Shown in pieces: positions 54,498 to 64,000 of a stretch of 64,000 nucleotides of DNA. The stretch's first letter is position 1. Each line of letters opens with the position of its first letter. Origin of the DNA: Powellomyces hirtus (taxonomy: Eukaryota; Chytridiomycota; Chytridiomycetes; Spizellomycetales; Powellomycetaceae); assembly GCA_025526995.1 (NCBI GenBank), contig JAHLKG010000019.1:62001-126000 (forward strand). The letters are read 5' to 3'. Below the pieces are notes generated by a model that saw only the letters and a list, made by a program, of their open reading frames with translations, was not told where the DNA came from and made no database searches. The translations under genes were made by a program, and so were the position numbers.

Positions 54498-54870
54498 AAA
54501 ACAAGGGCGTGACGCCGGCAGTCCTTTCCCATGCAGGTCGTGATTCTTGCATTCTTTTTGTACATAATTGCATGCTCATGCATGGCATATGCGTTCAACT
54601 CATTCAACATATACTCATTCCCTGACAAACATCCCGAATTGTTAATGTCATTGAATCAACGTAAAACAAGCTCGTTGATTTCAAAAATGAACAAAGTACC
54701 TTAGTTTTGAAAACTTTTCAAGATGACATTCCTCAAGAACAAGAACACAGCTCATTGTGAGGGTTTGCTATGGACCACTAGCTATCTAGACTAAGACGAC
54801 GGACACAGGTTGACCGTAAATTGTAGCCGGGGGATATCTGTCGTGGTAGTTCCGACAGCGGCACGAGGAT
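54498..54870. other. Intergenic, convergent 3' flanks
   Basis: About 370 bases between the stops of the MDR gene (+) and the aminotransferase gene (-). Nothing seen. Confidence 0.5.
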
Positions 54871-56715
54871 TCATTGCTTTCCGGTTTTCTCAAAGTATGC
54901 CTTGAGCTTGCCACCAGCATCATCCAACATCTTCTCATTCTTGCAGAACGCAAAACGTGCCAATTTAGCCGGCACGTCCAAGGGACCACCCGCGACCGCA
55001 TCATAGAACGCGCTTGGGGGAATAGCGGTGACAAGAGCGTGTTCCGTCAGATGTTTGCAGACGCGATAATCTCGTCTATCTCCTGCTGCTGTTGGTGCTG
55101 CTTTCGTAGAGCTGGTGCTCTCTAATGGTACGTGGGACACGCGGGTTGTATCGGCGAGAATAAAGTATCCGCCGTGGGGAAGCGTCGGAGTCAGACCCGT
55201 GGCTTTAAGGTGCGCGTGGAACTTGTTGCGAAGGTGGGTGTACTGTTTCTGTGTGTCTTGGAAGTACGTGGACGAGATGGCTTGCTCAATGCATACCGCT
55301 GCAGCTTCCTATGGACATTATGAGCATTGGGGGTCTACCATTATCTGTCCGCCATCTCTTTTTGATGCATTCCCTACCTGTAGCGGCGTTACAACAGCAA
55401 AGGGGACGTACTGGTGCACCATCCAGATGGCGCGGATAATGTCTGGTGGGCCGAGTGCCCATCCGATCTTCCAACCCGTCACTCCGAGCATCTTGCCTAA
55501 AGTGACACCGTGAGCGTGTGTCAGTTGGTATTGAAACATGGAACGGCAGAGTGCACGCGGTTTCACGACTTACCAATACTGCCGACTGTGATAGTCCGTT
55601 CAAACATGCCTGGGAGACTAGCTGCAAATATGTATTTGCATAAGCTTGAAGTCAAAGTATGAAAGTCTACGTGAACGTCAAACGCCCTTACCAAATTTGA
55701 TGAAAGGCGTGACGGAATCATCATAAACGAGGGTTTCATAGACCTCATCCGCCAAAACCAGGAGATCGTATTCAACAGCCAACTTTCCAATCGATTCGAG
55801 TTCTTCTCTGGTGAAGACTTTTCCGATGGGATTATGCGGGTTGTTGATGACGATCATCTTTGTGACGCCCGGTTTGACAGCCCGCCGGATCTCTTCCACA
55901 TCAAACTTCCAGTCGTGCGACGTCGTCGCGGGTTGGTCGGCGGGAGGGCGGAGCGAGACCATCACGGGCTTGCCTCCGGCGAGCGTCACAGCGGCCGGGT
56001 AGCAATCGTAGAATGGCTGCATGAGGATGACTTCGTCGTTGGGGTTGATGAAGGCTTGGATTGTGCTGTAGATGGCTGGAACAATCACGGGGACCCATTA
56101 ACCTACTCGTTGGCGCTACAATTGTCACCGGTTCCTCTCTCAAGCTTGCTGAACGGCTATGACACTGTCCGTCTGCTGGTACACACCTTCAGAAGCGCCA
56201 GTAGCCGTCACGACCTCAGACATTGGGTCGAGAGTCCTGCCAATTTTGTCCACATAGTATGCCGACAGAGCTACACGTACAGCCAGGAATCAACAAAGAC
56301 TCTCCATCGACAAGGAACCTCTGCTGATCTCCCGGTCACTCTACCTTTCGCAAGCCGAACGTGGCCTTCACTTCTGGTGTATTGATGCAGGAGCCTGTCC
56401 CCCTTCACAGCATCCGTCGCGGCATCCGTAATAAACTTTGGAACAGGCAGAGTAGGGAACCCTTGGCCGAGGTTCACGGCGCCGTGCTTGAGCGCGAGGG
56501 CGGAAAACTCGGCGAACACCGTCCCGGCCGGGTCGAGGGATTCCAACCGGCGCGCGGCCTGCATATAGACATTTTTTTCTCAATTTGAACACCGGAAGGA
56601 AAGAAGAAGGATGCCAGCTGCAGCGCACCTTTGTTGATATTTTCATATTGCACACAAAAGAGGAGGAAGTGCGTATGAACCGGCGAAATAACAATGCGTT
56701 GGAAATACGGAGCAT
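54871..56715 (-). CDS. BNA3: Kynurenine-oxoglutarate/cysteine-S-conjugate aminotransferase type, mitochondrial
   Basis: PLP aminotransferase converting kynurenine to kynurenate. Seven exons (56715-56629, 56558-56345, 56270-56187, 56075-55692, 55621-55574, 55496-55378, 55308-54871) join in frame to 457 residues. Exon 1 alone encodes MLRISNALLFRRFIRTSSSF, a textbook mitochondrial presequence. Family blocks: VNLGQGFPTLPVP, ATGASEAIYSTIQAF, MIVINNPHNPIGKVF (substrate/PLP Asn), LADEVYETLVYDD (Asp/Tyr), and the Schiff-base Lys274 in TVGSIGKMLGVTGWKIGW. The fourth exon uses gttccag as acceptor; the nearer gagtag would bring in TAA. A second start downstream of the presequence could give a cytosolic form. 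Confident. Confidence 0.92.
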
Positions 56716-57334
56716 GGGTGCGACTTTTCTGGAAAAGCCACAGCACTGCGGAACGCGACCACTTCGCGATCGAGCAACTCTCATCTCTCAAATGGGGAGC
56801 CCATCGCTTTCCAGCATGCATGCATAAGATCAGATCCTTCCTTCCTCTTGCTCCTCTTTCCTTCCATTCTCGCCATCATCGCCACGACTCTCAGCCCGCT
56901 GGATCGTTTCTAACGACATCCCAACTAATCAACACACAAGCACGCTTCTTTTTGCGAGGGAACAGTAGCTCTGTCGACGACGGCGTGTGCAACAACAGGC
57001 ACCTTACTGTCCCAAATCTCTGCTCTCAGCAGAGGCCACCTCTCTAACTCATGCTCCAGGCCGAATTTGTCGCTGGAGCAATCGAATCCTCTTCTGCGCC
57101 AACTCCCATCCATCATTCATCATCCTTTGTATAGTCTCACATCATTTTTTGGCTTCACTTTCAGTATACAACATGTCCTTTCTTGTCAAGCATCGAGATA
57201 CTTCTATGTTAGGAATCTATCGTTCGTGTATTTTTAAAGGTATTCTATTGAAACAAGGAAGACAGGTCCCAACGTGCCTCCCGTCACATAAGACAAGCAA
57301 TGTCCCCGATTGGTATATATGGTGAGCGACTGTC
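56716..57334. other. Intergenic region
   Basis: 5' flank of the aminotransferase gene, with ATATG and ATTTTT patches, and the 3' flank of the LicD-like gene. No supported gene. Confidence 0.5.
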
Positions 57335-58696
57335 CTACAAGGTCGATCGCAATGTCGCGTCGGTCTTTCGACGCGCAGTGTCCGCTGATTTGCGCACCGG
57401 CGGTTTGGTCACCGCTAGGGTTGCATTCGTCACCCGAGGTTTGTTGACCAGTGGTTTCTCTATTGCCGGTTTGTTCAGCGGCAGCTTTATACGGGCCGCT
57501 GACGGAAGGGTTGGATCCTTGAACCAGCGTCCCTTGACCGGGTCAAAGGTGTGTTTATTGTGTTTGATTTTCTTCAGCACGCCCGCCTTGTACTCCTTTT
57601 CGAGTATCGCCGAGGTGTTGAACGGGCGCCAGGTGGGAACGCCCTCAAAGAGCACACGGATGAGCGGGAAGAGGGTGGAGAGCGGGTAGCGATGCGGGGA
57701 CTTGCACCCAACAGTGATCTCGTTAGTGTAGTGGTCCACGGACGTGAGTGCCAAGCCGGTGATGTCGATGAAATGGCCCGAGAGGGTATCGATGAACCGG
57801 GCATCGATCACGTTCTCTCGCTCGTGGTAGCGGGTCATGTGATGCGGGTTGACGTCCAGGAGGTACTGAGTGTCGTTTCCAGAGCCGCGTGTGAGATTGT
57901 AACGGGTGAGTTCGTACAACATGTTGGCGTTGACTTGGATGTCCATGTCGTCGTCCCATGCCATGACCCGGCCACCGAAATGCCATCCGAGGAGGGACCC
58001 GTGGGCGATCCAGTAGGGTATGCGTCGCTCGTCGGCAAAGCGGGCCCACGCGGCAAACATGTTTTTGATGTGGCGGAGGCGAACCTCGCCCTCGGTCTTC
58101 CCCTTAAAGTAGCGTGCATCGAAGTGATTGGCTTTTTCGTGGAAGTATTTGATGCCTTTGACGGGCTTTCCGTTGGGTCCGAGTGCGGGAGGCTTCTGAT
58201 TGAAAGTTCCCGTGGGAACGCGGAAATCGTCAGCAGAGATGTCAAGGGTTGCGCCAAGGGGGATGTCGACGCCGTCCCAGGTTGCTACGTTGAGGACGAG
58301 CTCCGAAGAAGCGTAAACGGGTGGATATGCGCCAAAGTCATTGATCTTGCTGACGGGATGGGTGGTTAGTTTGGGGTATGGGATGAAGACGCCCGGAGTT
58401 GAGGAGAAGCCTGTTGGTTTTGGTGGTGGTGGTCGAGAGGCTACATTTGGAGCAGCAGGAACTGAAGGTAATGATGGTCTACGAAATGGGGGACTCTTGA
58501 AATCTTTATGTTGTGGAGGTGGCGGTGGTGTAAATCGTTGTGGAGCAGACTCTCCAACTGATGATGATGAGGCCACAGAGGTTCTTGTCGTTGGGGGTAT
58601 CCGTTGTGTCGCGAGAACAAACAGGGAAGTGGCAAGCAGAAGCACGAGCAGCAACCAGCGCTGCGTGACTCTTCGGTTGACCAGCAATGAGACCAT
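57335..58696 (-). CDS. LicD/Mnn4-like family, type II Golgi membrane protein
   Basis: LicD-type nucleotidyltransferase-fold proteins act in sugar phosphate or phosphocholine transfer (yeast Mnn4, animal fukutin). 453 residues, single exon. A short basic start precedes an anchor helix (about 14-30, LLLVLLLATSLFVLA), then a Ser/Pro-rich stem to about 125. The catalytic signature is PYWIAHGSLLGWHFGGRVMA followed by WDDDMDIQV, with the DxD-type acidic cluster; upstream is HIKNMFAAWARFADERRI. HFIDITGL and KSPHRYPLSTLFPL follow. The C-terminal 70 residues are Lys/Pro/Thr-rich and probably disordered. Precise substrate unknown. Confidence 0.83.
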   Translation of the reverse strand: MVSLLVNRRVTQRWLLLVLLLATSLFVLATQRIPPTTRTSVASSSSVGESAPQRFTPPPPPQHKDFKSPPFRRPSLPSVPAAPNVASRPPPPKPTGFSSTPGVFIPYPKLTTHPVSKINDFGAYPPVYASSELVLNVATWDGVDIPLGATLDISADDFRVPTGTFNQKPPALGPNGKPVKGIKYFHEKANHFDARYFKGKTEGEVRLRHIKNMFAAWARFADERRIPYWIAHGSLLGWHFGGRVMAWDDDMDIQVNANMLYELTRYNLTRGSGNDTQYLLDVNPHHMTRYHERENVIDARFIDTLSGHFIDITGLALTSVDHYTNEITVGCKSPHRYPLSTLFPLIRVLFEGVPTWRPFNTSAILEKEYKAGVLKKIKHNKHTFDPVKGRWFKDPTLPSAARIKLPLNKPAIEKPLVNKPRVTNATLAVTKPPVRKSADTARRKTDATLRSTL

Positions 58697-59585
58697 GTGT
58701 GCAGACTCGGAGAAATGATTGGCTGATCGACAAGTATCACTAGCACATTGATGTGAGAAAGTAACACGCTGGGTGTGTGTGAGGAAGGGACGAGGAGAGC
58801 ACGTTGCAAACTGGGAGGTCGTGACAGGAGCACGTTCTCATGTTTATGAACGATGAGTGGTGAGTGGAAATATCGTATCTGTGTAAAGTGTCGCAATACG
58901 ACCAACACCAACTTTGTTCAATGATCAGCCTTTTTGCCGAGCATATTTTTTTTGGGGTTTTGCTTGTGTTCAGTTGGTGGTCAGTCCGACTGACGAAAGC
59001 GAGCAAGCAAAGTTGCGCGGGTTGCGCGGAGTGTCCCAAATCACGGTAAGTGGTATTTTTCTTTACAGGGCCTCCGGCATTTCCGCGATCGCAGAATATT
59101 CTATTCCTAAACGCTAAAATCACCTATCCCTTCGCGTTCTTCTATTCAAGTTATCGGTAATGTTGAAATGAAGCCTTCCGGATTGCCGGTCCACGGTAAG
59201 CGTTTGTGGATTTAGCCCAAGGTGTGACGGGTCGTTTCGCGCAAAAAGTTTAAAAGTGAAAGGAAAGCCGTCATGCGTGGATGGGCTGGTGCGTCACAAC
59301 AATCACATTCCCATCCATCCAGTCTCGTGACCGTCGATGTAGTGCATTCCACCCGCTATTATTCAGAATATGTGGCTGGGTGGCTGGTTGTGGCTGGTTG
59401 TGGCGTTGACGTTCGCGTCAGGGTGAACACTTTCCACGTCAGGGCATATGGGAAGAAACGAGCCTAATAGTGAAACCATCAAGGTCTCAGCTGCGGGTCA
59501 AGCCCACTGCCACCAGCGCTCACAACACATAACACAGAAACACACAAGTACATTTTCTCTCCCCGGACCGCCAACGCAACGTACA
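58697..59585. other. Divergent promoter region
   Basis: About 890 bases between the LicD-like (-) and F-box (+) genes. GTGGCTGG-type short tandem at about 59372-59402. No gene. Confidence 0.5.
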
Positions 59586-61545
59586 ATGCAAGTTTCGAAC
59601 ACTGTGGCAGAGACCATCACGCCTGGGATCTGGGTCTATGCGCTCGAACTCTGTGTCGATGCGTTGGCTCATGTGCCGGTTGTGGCAAAAAACGAACGGG
59701 TTTTGAGGGTGCGTATCACAGAATGGTCGTTGCTAGCATAAAAGGCTCGCCGCTGGGCTTATTGCGCATGTAGAGACGCAGCCACGAGCAAAACAATGGG
59801 GAGAAGATGAGCCATTACGGCTTCTGTTATCTTTTGATACGTTTACTTATCAGAGAAATTGAACTCTCCTTGTCCTCTAGGCATTGCGAGCATCGGTGGT
59901 TGTTTTGGACACGCTCAAGGTCCCGCATGCCGCAACAGCAGAGACTGAAAACCCGACGACCGACGACACCAGTATCGTAATCGACCTGGATATTAGCGAG
60001 AAAAGCGATATTGTCTTGGATGAAGAAGAGGAAGATGAAGAAGAAAGCGTAAGAATGAAAGTGGATGGGACTTCCAGTGATGAAGATGAGGGTTTAGACG
60101 AAGCACAGGATACCGGAGACCACATCGTCAAGAAACCCGGCGAAACCTCGCTGGCAGGTCGACTCGGCGACGAAATCCTCGAGCTCATCCTCAAGAACCT
60201 CTCGCCGCACAGTTACGGCATGCTCGCACTCGTGAACCGCCAATGGAACAAGACCGCGCGCCGGATGCTCTGGACACACCCCAAATTCCACTACACGGGA
60301 TCGCTAGCCGGGTTGTTCAAGTTCTACGCGTGTCTTTCAGGCCAGACTCAACAGTTTGTTAACGAAGACGGATCGGAGAGCAACAATGCACTGACCCGCG
60401 TGCGACGACTGACGCTGGCATTCGGACATCAATGCGAGGAGCCTCAGAACGCATTGTTGAGCACTCTCGTGGCGCGTCTTCCTGCTGCGTTGCCGTTGCT
60501 CACGGCATTTGAAGCGGTGCATACGTCTCTCCCCAACGACGCTCTCGTGCATCTCGCCAAGGAATGCCCCAAATTGACGAGTATTGACCTGTTCAACGTG
60601 ACCGGAACTGCACCCGCGTCGCTCGTGTCGTTCCTCGAACTAGCGGGAAACCGACTTGTGAGACTCAATCTCACTGGATCCGGCAAAATCCTCGAACACG
60701 CACTGGCTACCCGCACTTTTGGTCCGCTCGTCTCGGCGTTTGAGAAATGCACGTCCCTCCGAACCTTATGTCTTGGTGGAACCCGCATCGGTCCCCGCCA
60801 CTTTGTCCGACTGTTCACTGCCATTGGGACCACCGGTCTCCTTGAGAAACTTGACCTCACGTCCACCGGTGTCGATGATATCGCCATCGAAACACTCGTT
60901 GCCAACTGTCCGCGTCTCGCAACCGTTCTACTCTCCGACTGTGCACACATCACTGACGCCGCTATCAAGCTAATTGCTGAAAAATCCGACGAACTATCCA
61001 GCCTCGCTGTCACAAACACCGGCATCAGCGATTCAGCCCTACGCGCAGTCGCCAACGCCCGTGGTCCACATCTCCGCCGCCTCGCAATCGGACAATGCCG
61101 CAACGTCACCAACCTTGGCTTGGACCTCCTCGGTCATTTCTGCACCCAATTGCAGATCCTCGATATTTCCGACTGCCAGCGCGTCACTGCTTCAGGTCTG
61201 CTCTCCTTGCTCTGGGCCCACAACGTTCCCTCCGGAAGCGGGTACACCAAGCATATCACCACCCCACCTCGCAAGTACCCGTCCCTCAAGCACCTCAACT
61301 TGTCTACATTCAACACCCTCACCTCAGCGGCCATCACCCACATCCTGGACACCTGCAGTGAACTCCGCACCTTGCTTCTGCCCGCCATCGTCCGCGGCAG
61401 GGCTCGCGCAGAAGTGGAGCGGCGCATCCCGAACTACGATCAGAACCATCGCGCGTTTTTCCCGCAGACCTGGGTACGATCCACTCACTCGAGTGTGGTG
61501 GTCTGGCCCAGTTACGGTCAAGACGGCGAGAATGAATTTGAATGA
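59586..61545 (+). CDS. F-box/leucine-rich-repeat protein (FBXL/AMN1-like)
   Basis: Substrate adaptor for an SCF ubiquitin ligase. Exon 1 (59586-59708) joins after a gtgcgt..ctctag intron to 59881-61545, giving 595 residues. An acidic linker (about 75-115, with DEEEEDEEES) precedes the F-box GDEILELILKNLSPHSYGML with LVNRQWNKTARRMLW. At least nine LRRs of the cysteine-containing type follow, for example CPKLTSIDLFNVTG, NCPRLATVLLSDCAHITDAA, LRRLAIGQCRNVTNLGLDLL and CTQLQILDISDCQRVTASGL. The C-terminal tail is short and ends NEFE. The target protein is unknown. Confidence 0.87.
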
Positions 61546-61979
61546 TTACAATGACCAGGAAAACGAAAACCGTAAGGGGACGTGGACGTTTATATGAGCT
61601 TGCGAACTAGCATGCGCCACCTCTATCCCCGCACGATTCTGCATTCGACGTATGACGACAGTCTTTCGCTATACCGGTCCTTCTTTCCTTTTGGAGACAT
61701 GCTTGTTCCCTTCCCTCGAGCATCTGCATCCCCTGGCACCCATATGATACAGTCTCCTCTTTGATTGAGAAATATTTCCCTCTGCAATTTCGCGCTCCTA
61801 AACGGTGCAGCTGTATCTGTGCATAACTCGACCAGCCAAGCTATCAGTGAACAACACAGTTTACCAACCTTTCAAGCGTTCCATTTCCGCTCGTGGCGAA
61901 GCTCTGTGGCTTGAACTTTGTGTCGCGTTGGAGTCCTGTCTTCCCCTCAGACCAGAGAGACGAGTAACCCAGGGTGGGC
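61546..61979. other. Intergenic region
   Basis: About 430 bases between two plus-strand genes. Nothing recognised. Confidence 0.45.
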
Positions 61980-63623
61980 ATGGTGTTCTTGTGGATTCCA
62001 CGTTGCATCATGAAGCGAGCGGGTGACTGGGAGGGCCGACTCCGCAATGCGAGCAAGAGGCAAGCAACTGGGGCATTGAAGCGCAGCGCTGTGGAAGTCG
62101 CGGCCCCACTCCCACCGCCGAAGACGACTGCAAGGACGTCGGTCCGTGAGGCACAGAATGGAGCTCCGGTCAATGAAGTTTTCGAAGCAGCAATAGAACC
62201 CTCGCAGGATATTTTTGAAAGCACAGTCTCAAAAACAGTGGATAGTGACGAAGTCTTGACAGAACTATCTGGAGCAATCATAGAACCGAGGGGTTCCTCT
62301 TCACCATCACCATTACCGTCGTCGTCCTCAATAGCCTCCTTTACCAGTACCCCAAGCGTGACAGAAAACCAGATACGGTATTATCGACTGCGTGCCAACC
62401 ACCTCGTGAATTCGGACCTGCGCGGTCCGGCGGGGTTGAGTACTATTGCCGCTGCTCTGTTTGGGATCCAGGCACAGGAACCGGTTTCGGCGTTCGCATC
62501 GTGCTGGCAACGAATGCGGGGCGGCGCGCGGGTTCATGATGATGGCGCGAAACAACAAGCTGACCCGACGAAGAAGAAGAGTAGCGGTGATGATGAACAA
62601 CACCGAATCACCCTCTCCCAACTCAGCACCTGGTTCCTATCCTCTACAGGCTTAATCCGCATCTGGGGCCAACGCGCAACTCTCCACATGTACGACCGGA
62701 ACGACTGGCCGCTCATCTGCAGCGCCGTCGGGGACTATGTCACAGCCGGTCGGGTCGCCTCCGTCAAAGCCGGTCGCGTGACGGGCAAAGATGCATCAGC
62801 CGAACTCGCCCGCGCGCGCGACACCTTCCGAGGGGTGCTGGCATCCGGCCAAACTGTGTCTGCAACCGATATTGCGGCCTTGGGTTTCAACCCGAAATTG
62901 ACGTACAGTATTTTAATGTGCGCGACGGTCGCGGGACAAGGGGGGAGAATTGATGTTGGGGGGATTGGAACAGCGTCCGTGCTGGCATCCCGGAGTGTCA
63001 TTGCGCCAGAGGCCGAGTGTCCGTGGCGAGAGGTGGACAAAGCTGACGCGCTCGTTGAAGCAGCTCGGAGGTTCTTCAAAACTTATGGCCCGGCTCTGGA
63101 AACCGACTTTAGATACTTCATGACATTAACGGCTGGTCCGTCGCGTCAAGCAGTGGAGACTCTGATCGCCTCACGAGAACTCACAGCCGTGACCATCTCT
63201 ACTCGCCCTTCACCCACCAAACTCAAAAAGAAGCCCGACATATACTACATCTCCACCGCCGCCCTCCCCACCCTCCTCGCTCCCATCCCACCCCTCACAC
63301 AATGGCCCGTCCGACTGCTATACCGTTTTGACCCGCTCCTCCTCGCGCACGCCGACAAGTCCTTCTGGATCCCCGCGCACCATAAATCCAAAGTGTGGAC
63401 GCCGAATGGAATCATTCTGCCAACTGTACTAGTTGAGGGCCGGGTTACGGCGACGTGGAAGTTTAGCAAAGAGAAGGATGAGACTACGAGGTTTGTGGTG
63501 AGTAGGTTGCCGGAGGAGGAAGAGTATGGGAGTGACACAAAGCGCGAGTTGGAACGCCAGGCGAGGGGGTTTGCGGAGTTTATGGGACTCAAGTTTGGAG
63601 ACATTGCTTTCAACAAGCATTAG
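61980..63623 (+). CDS. AlkZ-type HTH_42 winged-helix DNA glycosylase
   Basis: The HTH_42 family includes bacterial AlkZ and YcaQ/AlkX, glycosylases that unhook bulky or crosslinked adenine and guanine adducts. From ATG 61980 the protein is 547 residues (537 from the next ATG at 62010). A basic/disordered 125-residue lead, possibly nuclear or mitochondrial targeting, precedes the domain. IRYYRLRANHLVN and STIAAALFGIQAQEP hold the QxQ catalytic pair (Gln164/Gln166). RIWGQRATLHMYDRNDW follows, and the late block has RFDPLLLAHADKSFW, KVWTPNGIILPTVLVEGRVTATWKF. An insertion of about 30 charged residues interrupts the first winged-helix repeat. Single exon. Role inferred from the family; nothing here shows its substrate. 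Confidence 0.82.
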   Translation: MVFLWIPRCIMKRAGDWEGRLRNASKRQATGALKRSAVEVAAPLPPPKTTARTSVREAQNGAPVNEVFEAAIEPSQDIFESTVSKTVDSDEVLTELSGAIIEPRGSSSPSPLPSSSSIASFTSTPSVTENQIRYYRLRANHLVNSDLRGPAGLSTIAAALFGIQAQEPVSAFASCWQRMRGGARVHDDGAKQQADPTKKKSSGDDEQHRITLSQLSTWFLSSTGLIRIWGQRATLHMYDRNDWPLICSAVGDYVTAGRVASVKAGRVTGKDASAELARARDTFRGVLASGQTVSATDIAALGFNPKLTYSILMCATVAGQGGRIDVGGIGTASVLASRSVIAPEAECPWREVDKADALVEAARRFFKTYGPALETDFRYFMTLTAGPSRQAVETLIASRELTAVTISTRPSPTKLKKKPDIYYISTAALPTLLAPIPPLTQWPVRLLYRFDPLLLAHADKSFWIPAHHKSKVWTPNGIILPTVLVEGRVTATWKFSKEKDETTRFVVSRLPEEEEYGSDTKRELERQARGFAEFMGLKFGDIAFNKH

Positions 63624-64000
63624 TTAGAGTGATTTCTTTTTGGACATTATCGTATAAGGAATGCCTGTTTGTTTAGCCTCCGATATATCTCTTTGGCCCA
63701 ACATGCTTGCAATCACATCTTTTACACAGGAATCCATGACTCAGTGGGTCCGACTTTCTGTTTTCCTTACTTTTCTTTCTATTATCTACAAAACCAAGGC
63801 AGAAGGTATCGCTTGCACATGAAAAGCACGTAACTCCGTGCAACGGTGCAGTACCATTAAATGATATGAATAGATAGCGGAGGCAATGGTGCGGAGAGGA
63901 TGAAGCGCGGCGGCTTGCCGCAGGGACCCCTGTCTACGTGTTCAAAAGATAGCCAACCACAAAATGCATCTGGACACGGCTCGATCGAAATTGCCACTCC
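63624..64000. other. Downstream flank
   Basis: No gene seen in the last 377 bases of the window. Confidence 0.45.

Noticed and set aside
57551..58369. 272-codon plus-strand ORF over the LicD-like gene
   Set aside because: Shadow frame of the recognised minus-strand protein.
1..64000. CRISPR array, integron, prophage or transposon with terminal repeats
   Set aside because: No regularly spaced direct repeats, no transposase or integrase motifs, and no long flanking repeats seen by eye.
1..64000. Biosynthetic gene cluster
   Set aside because: No polyketide synthase, peptide synthetase or terpene synthase; the neighbouring enzymes belong to unrelated primary pathways.

Overview
The window is nuclear DNA of a fungus. 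Genes carry one to six short introns (about 55-160 bases) with GT..AG ends, often TACTAAC-like branch sites, and encode typical fungal enzymes: a THI5-type HMP-P synthase, glutamate decarboxylase, an alkaline ceramidase, a DPP1-like phosphatase and an Hfd1-like aldehyde dehydrogenase. A gene resembling the outer-dynein-arm docking subunit ODAD4/TTC25 (3867-5141) points to a zoosporic, flagellum-bearing fungus such as a chytrid; ferroportin and rolling-stone-like genes fit an early-diverging lineage. This placement is inference from gene content.

0-10 kb: myosin regulatory light chain (-), mitochondrial Obg GTPase MTG2 (+), ODAD4-like TPR protein (-), fatty aldehyde dehydrogenase (-), a small secreted/membrane protein (+). 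10-20 kb: LAT-type amino acid permease (-), THI5 (+), rolling-stone-like membrane protein (+), ALKBH6-like dioxygenase (-), tRNA-Ser(GCT) (+), PAP2 phosphatase (-). 20-28 kb: Q-rich unknown protein (-), glutamate decarboxylase (+), PhoD phosphatase (+). 28-31.5 kb is a decay zone: a 5'-truncated, frame-broken IAH1-like esterase, an unrecognised gene remnant, and a SigF-like NTF2 gene whose exons do not join in frame.

31.6-45 kb: SPOC-domain protein (+), Old-Yellow-Enzyme-like oxidoreductase (-, one-base splice-frame conflict), PA/RING-H2 membrane ubiquitin ligase (+), ferroportin (-), PH-domain protein (-), alkaline ceramidase (-). 45-51 kb is gene-poor and has a thioredoxin remnant with a WSGPC site, an inverted repeat coding R/E-rich helix on both strands, an intact GT32 glycosyltransferase (+), RCC1-like debris (-), and a C2H2 zinc-finger gene lacking a visible first exon (+). 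51.5-64 kb: GDSL/PC-esterase-like type II membrane protein (-), MDR-family reductase (+), mitochondrial kynurenine aminotransferase (-), LicD-family protein (-), F-box/LRR protein (+), and an AlkZ-type HTH_42 DNA glycosylase (+).

There is no operon or obvious biosynthetic cluster. Genes look independently expressed, in divergent and convergent pairs. I found no CRISPR array, integrase or intact transposon. Exon joints were worked out by eye from splice signals and reading-frame continuity; family assignments come from recalled motifs, not a database search.
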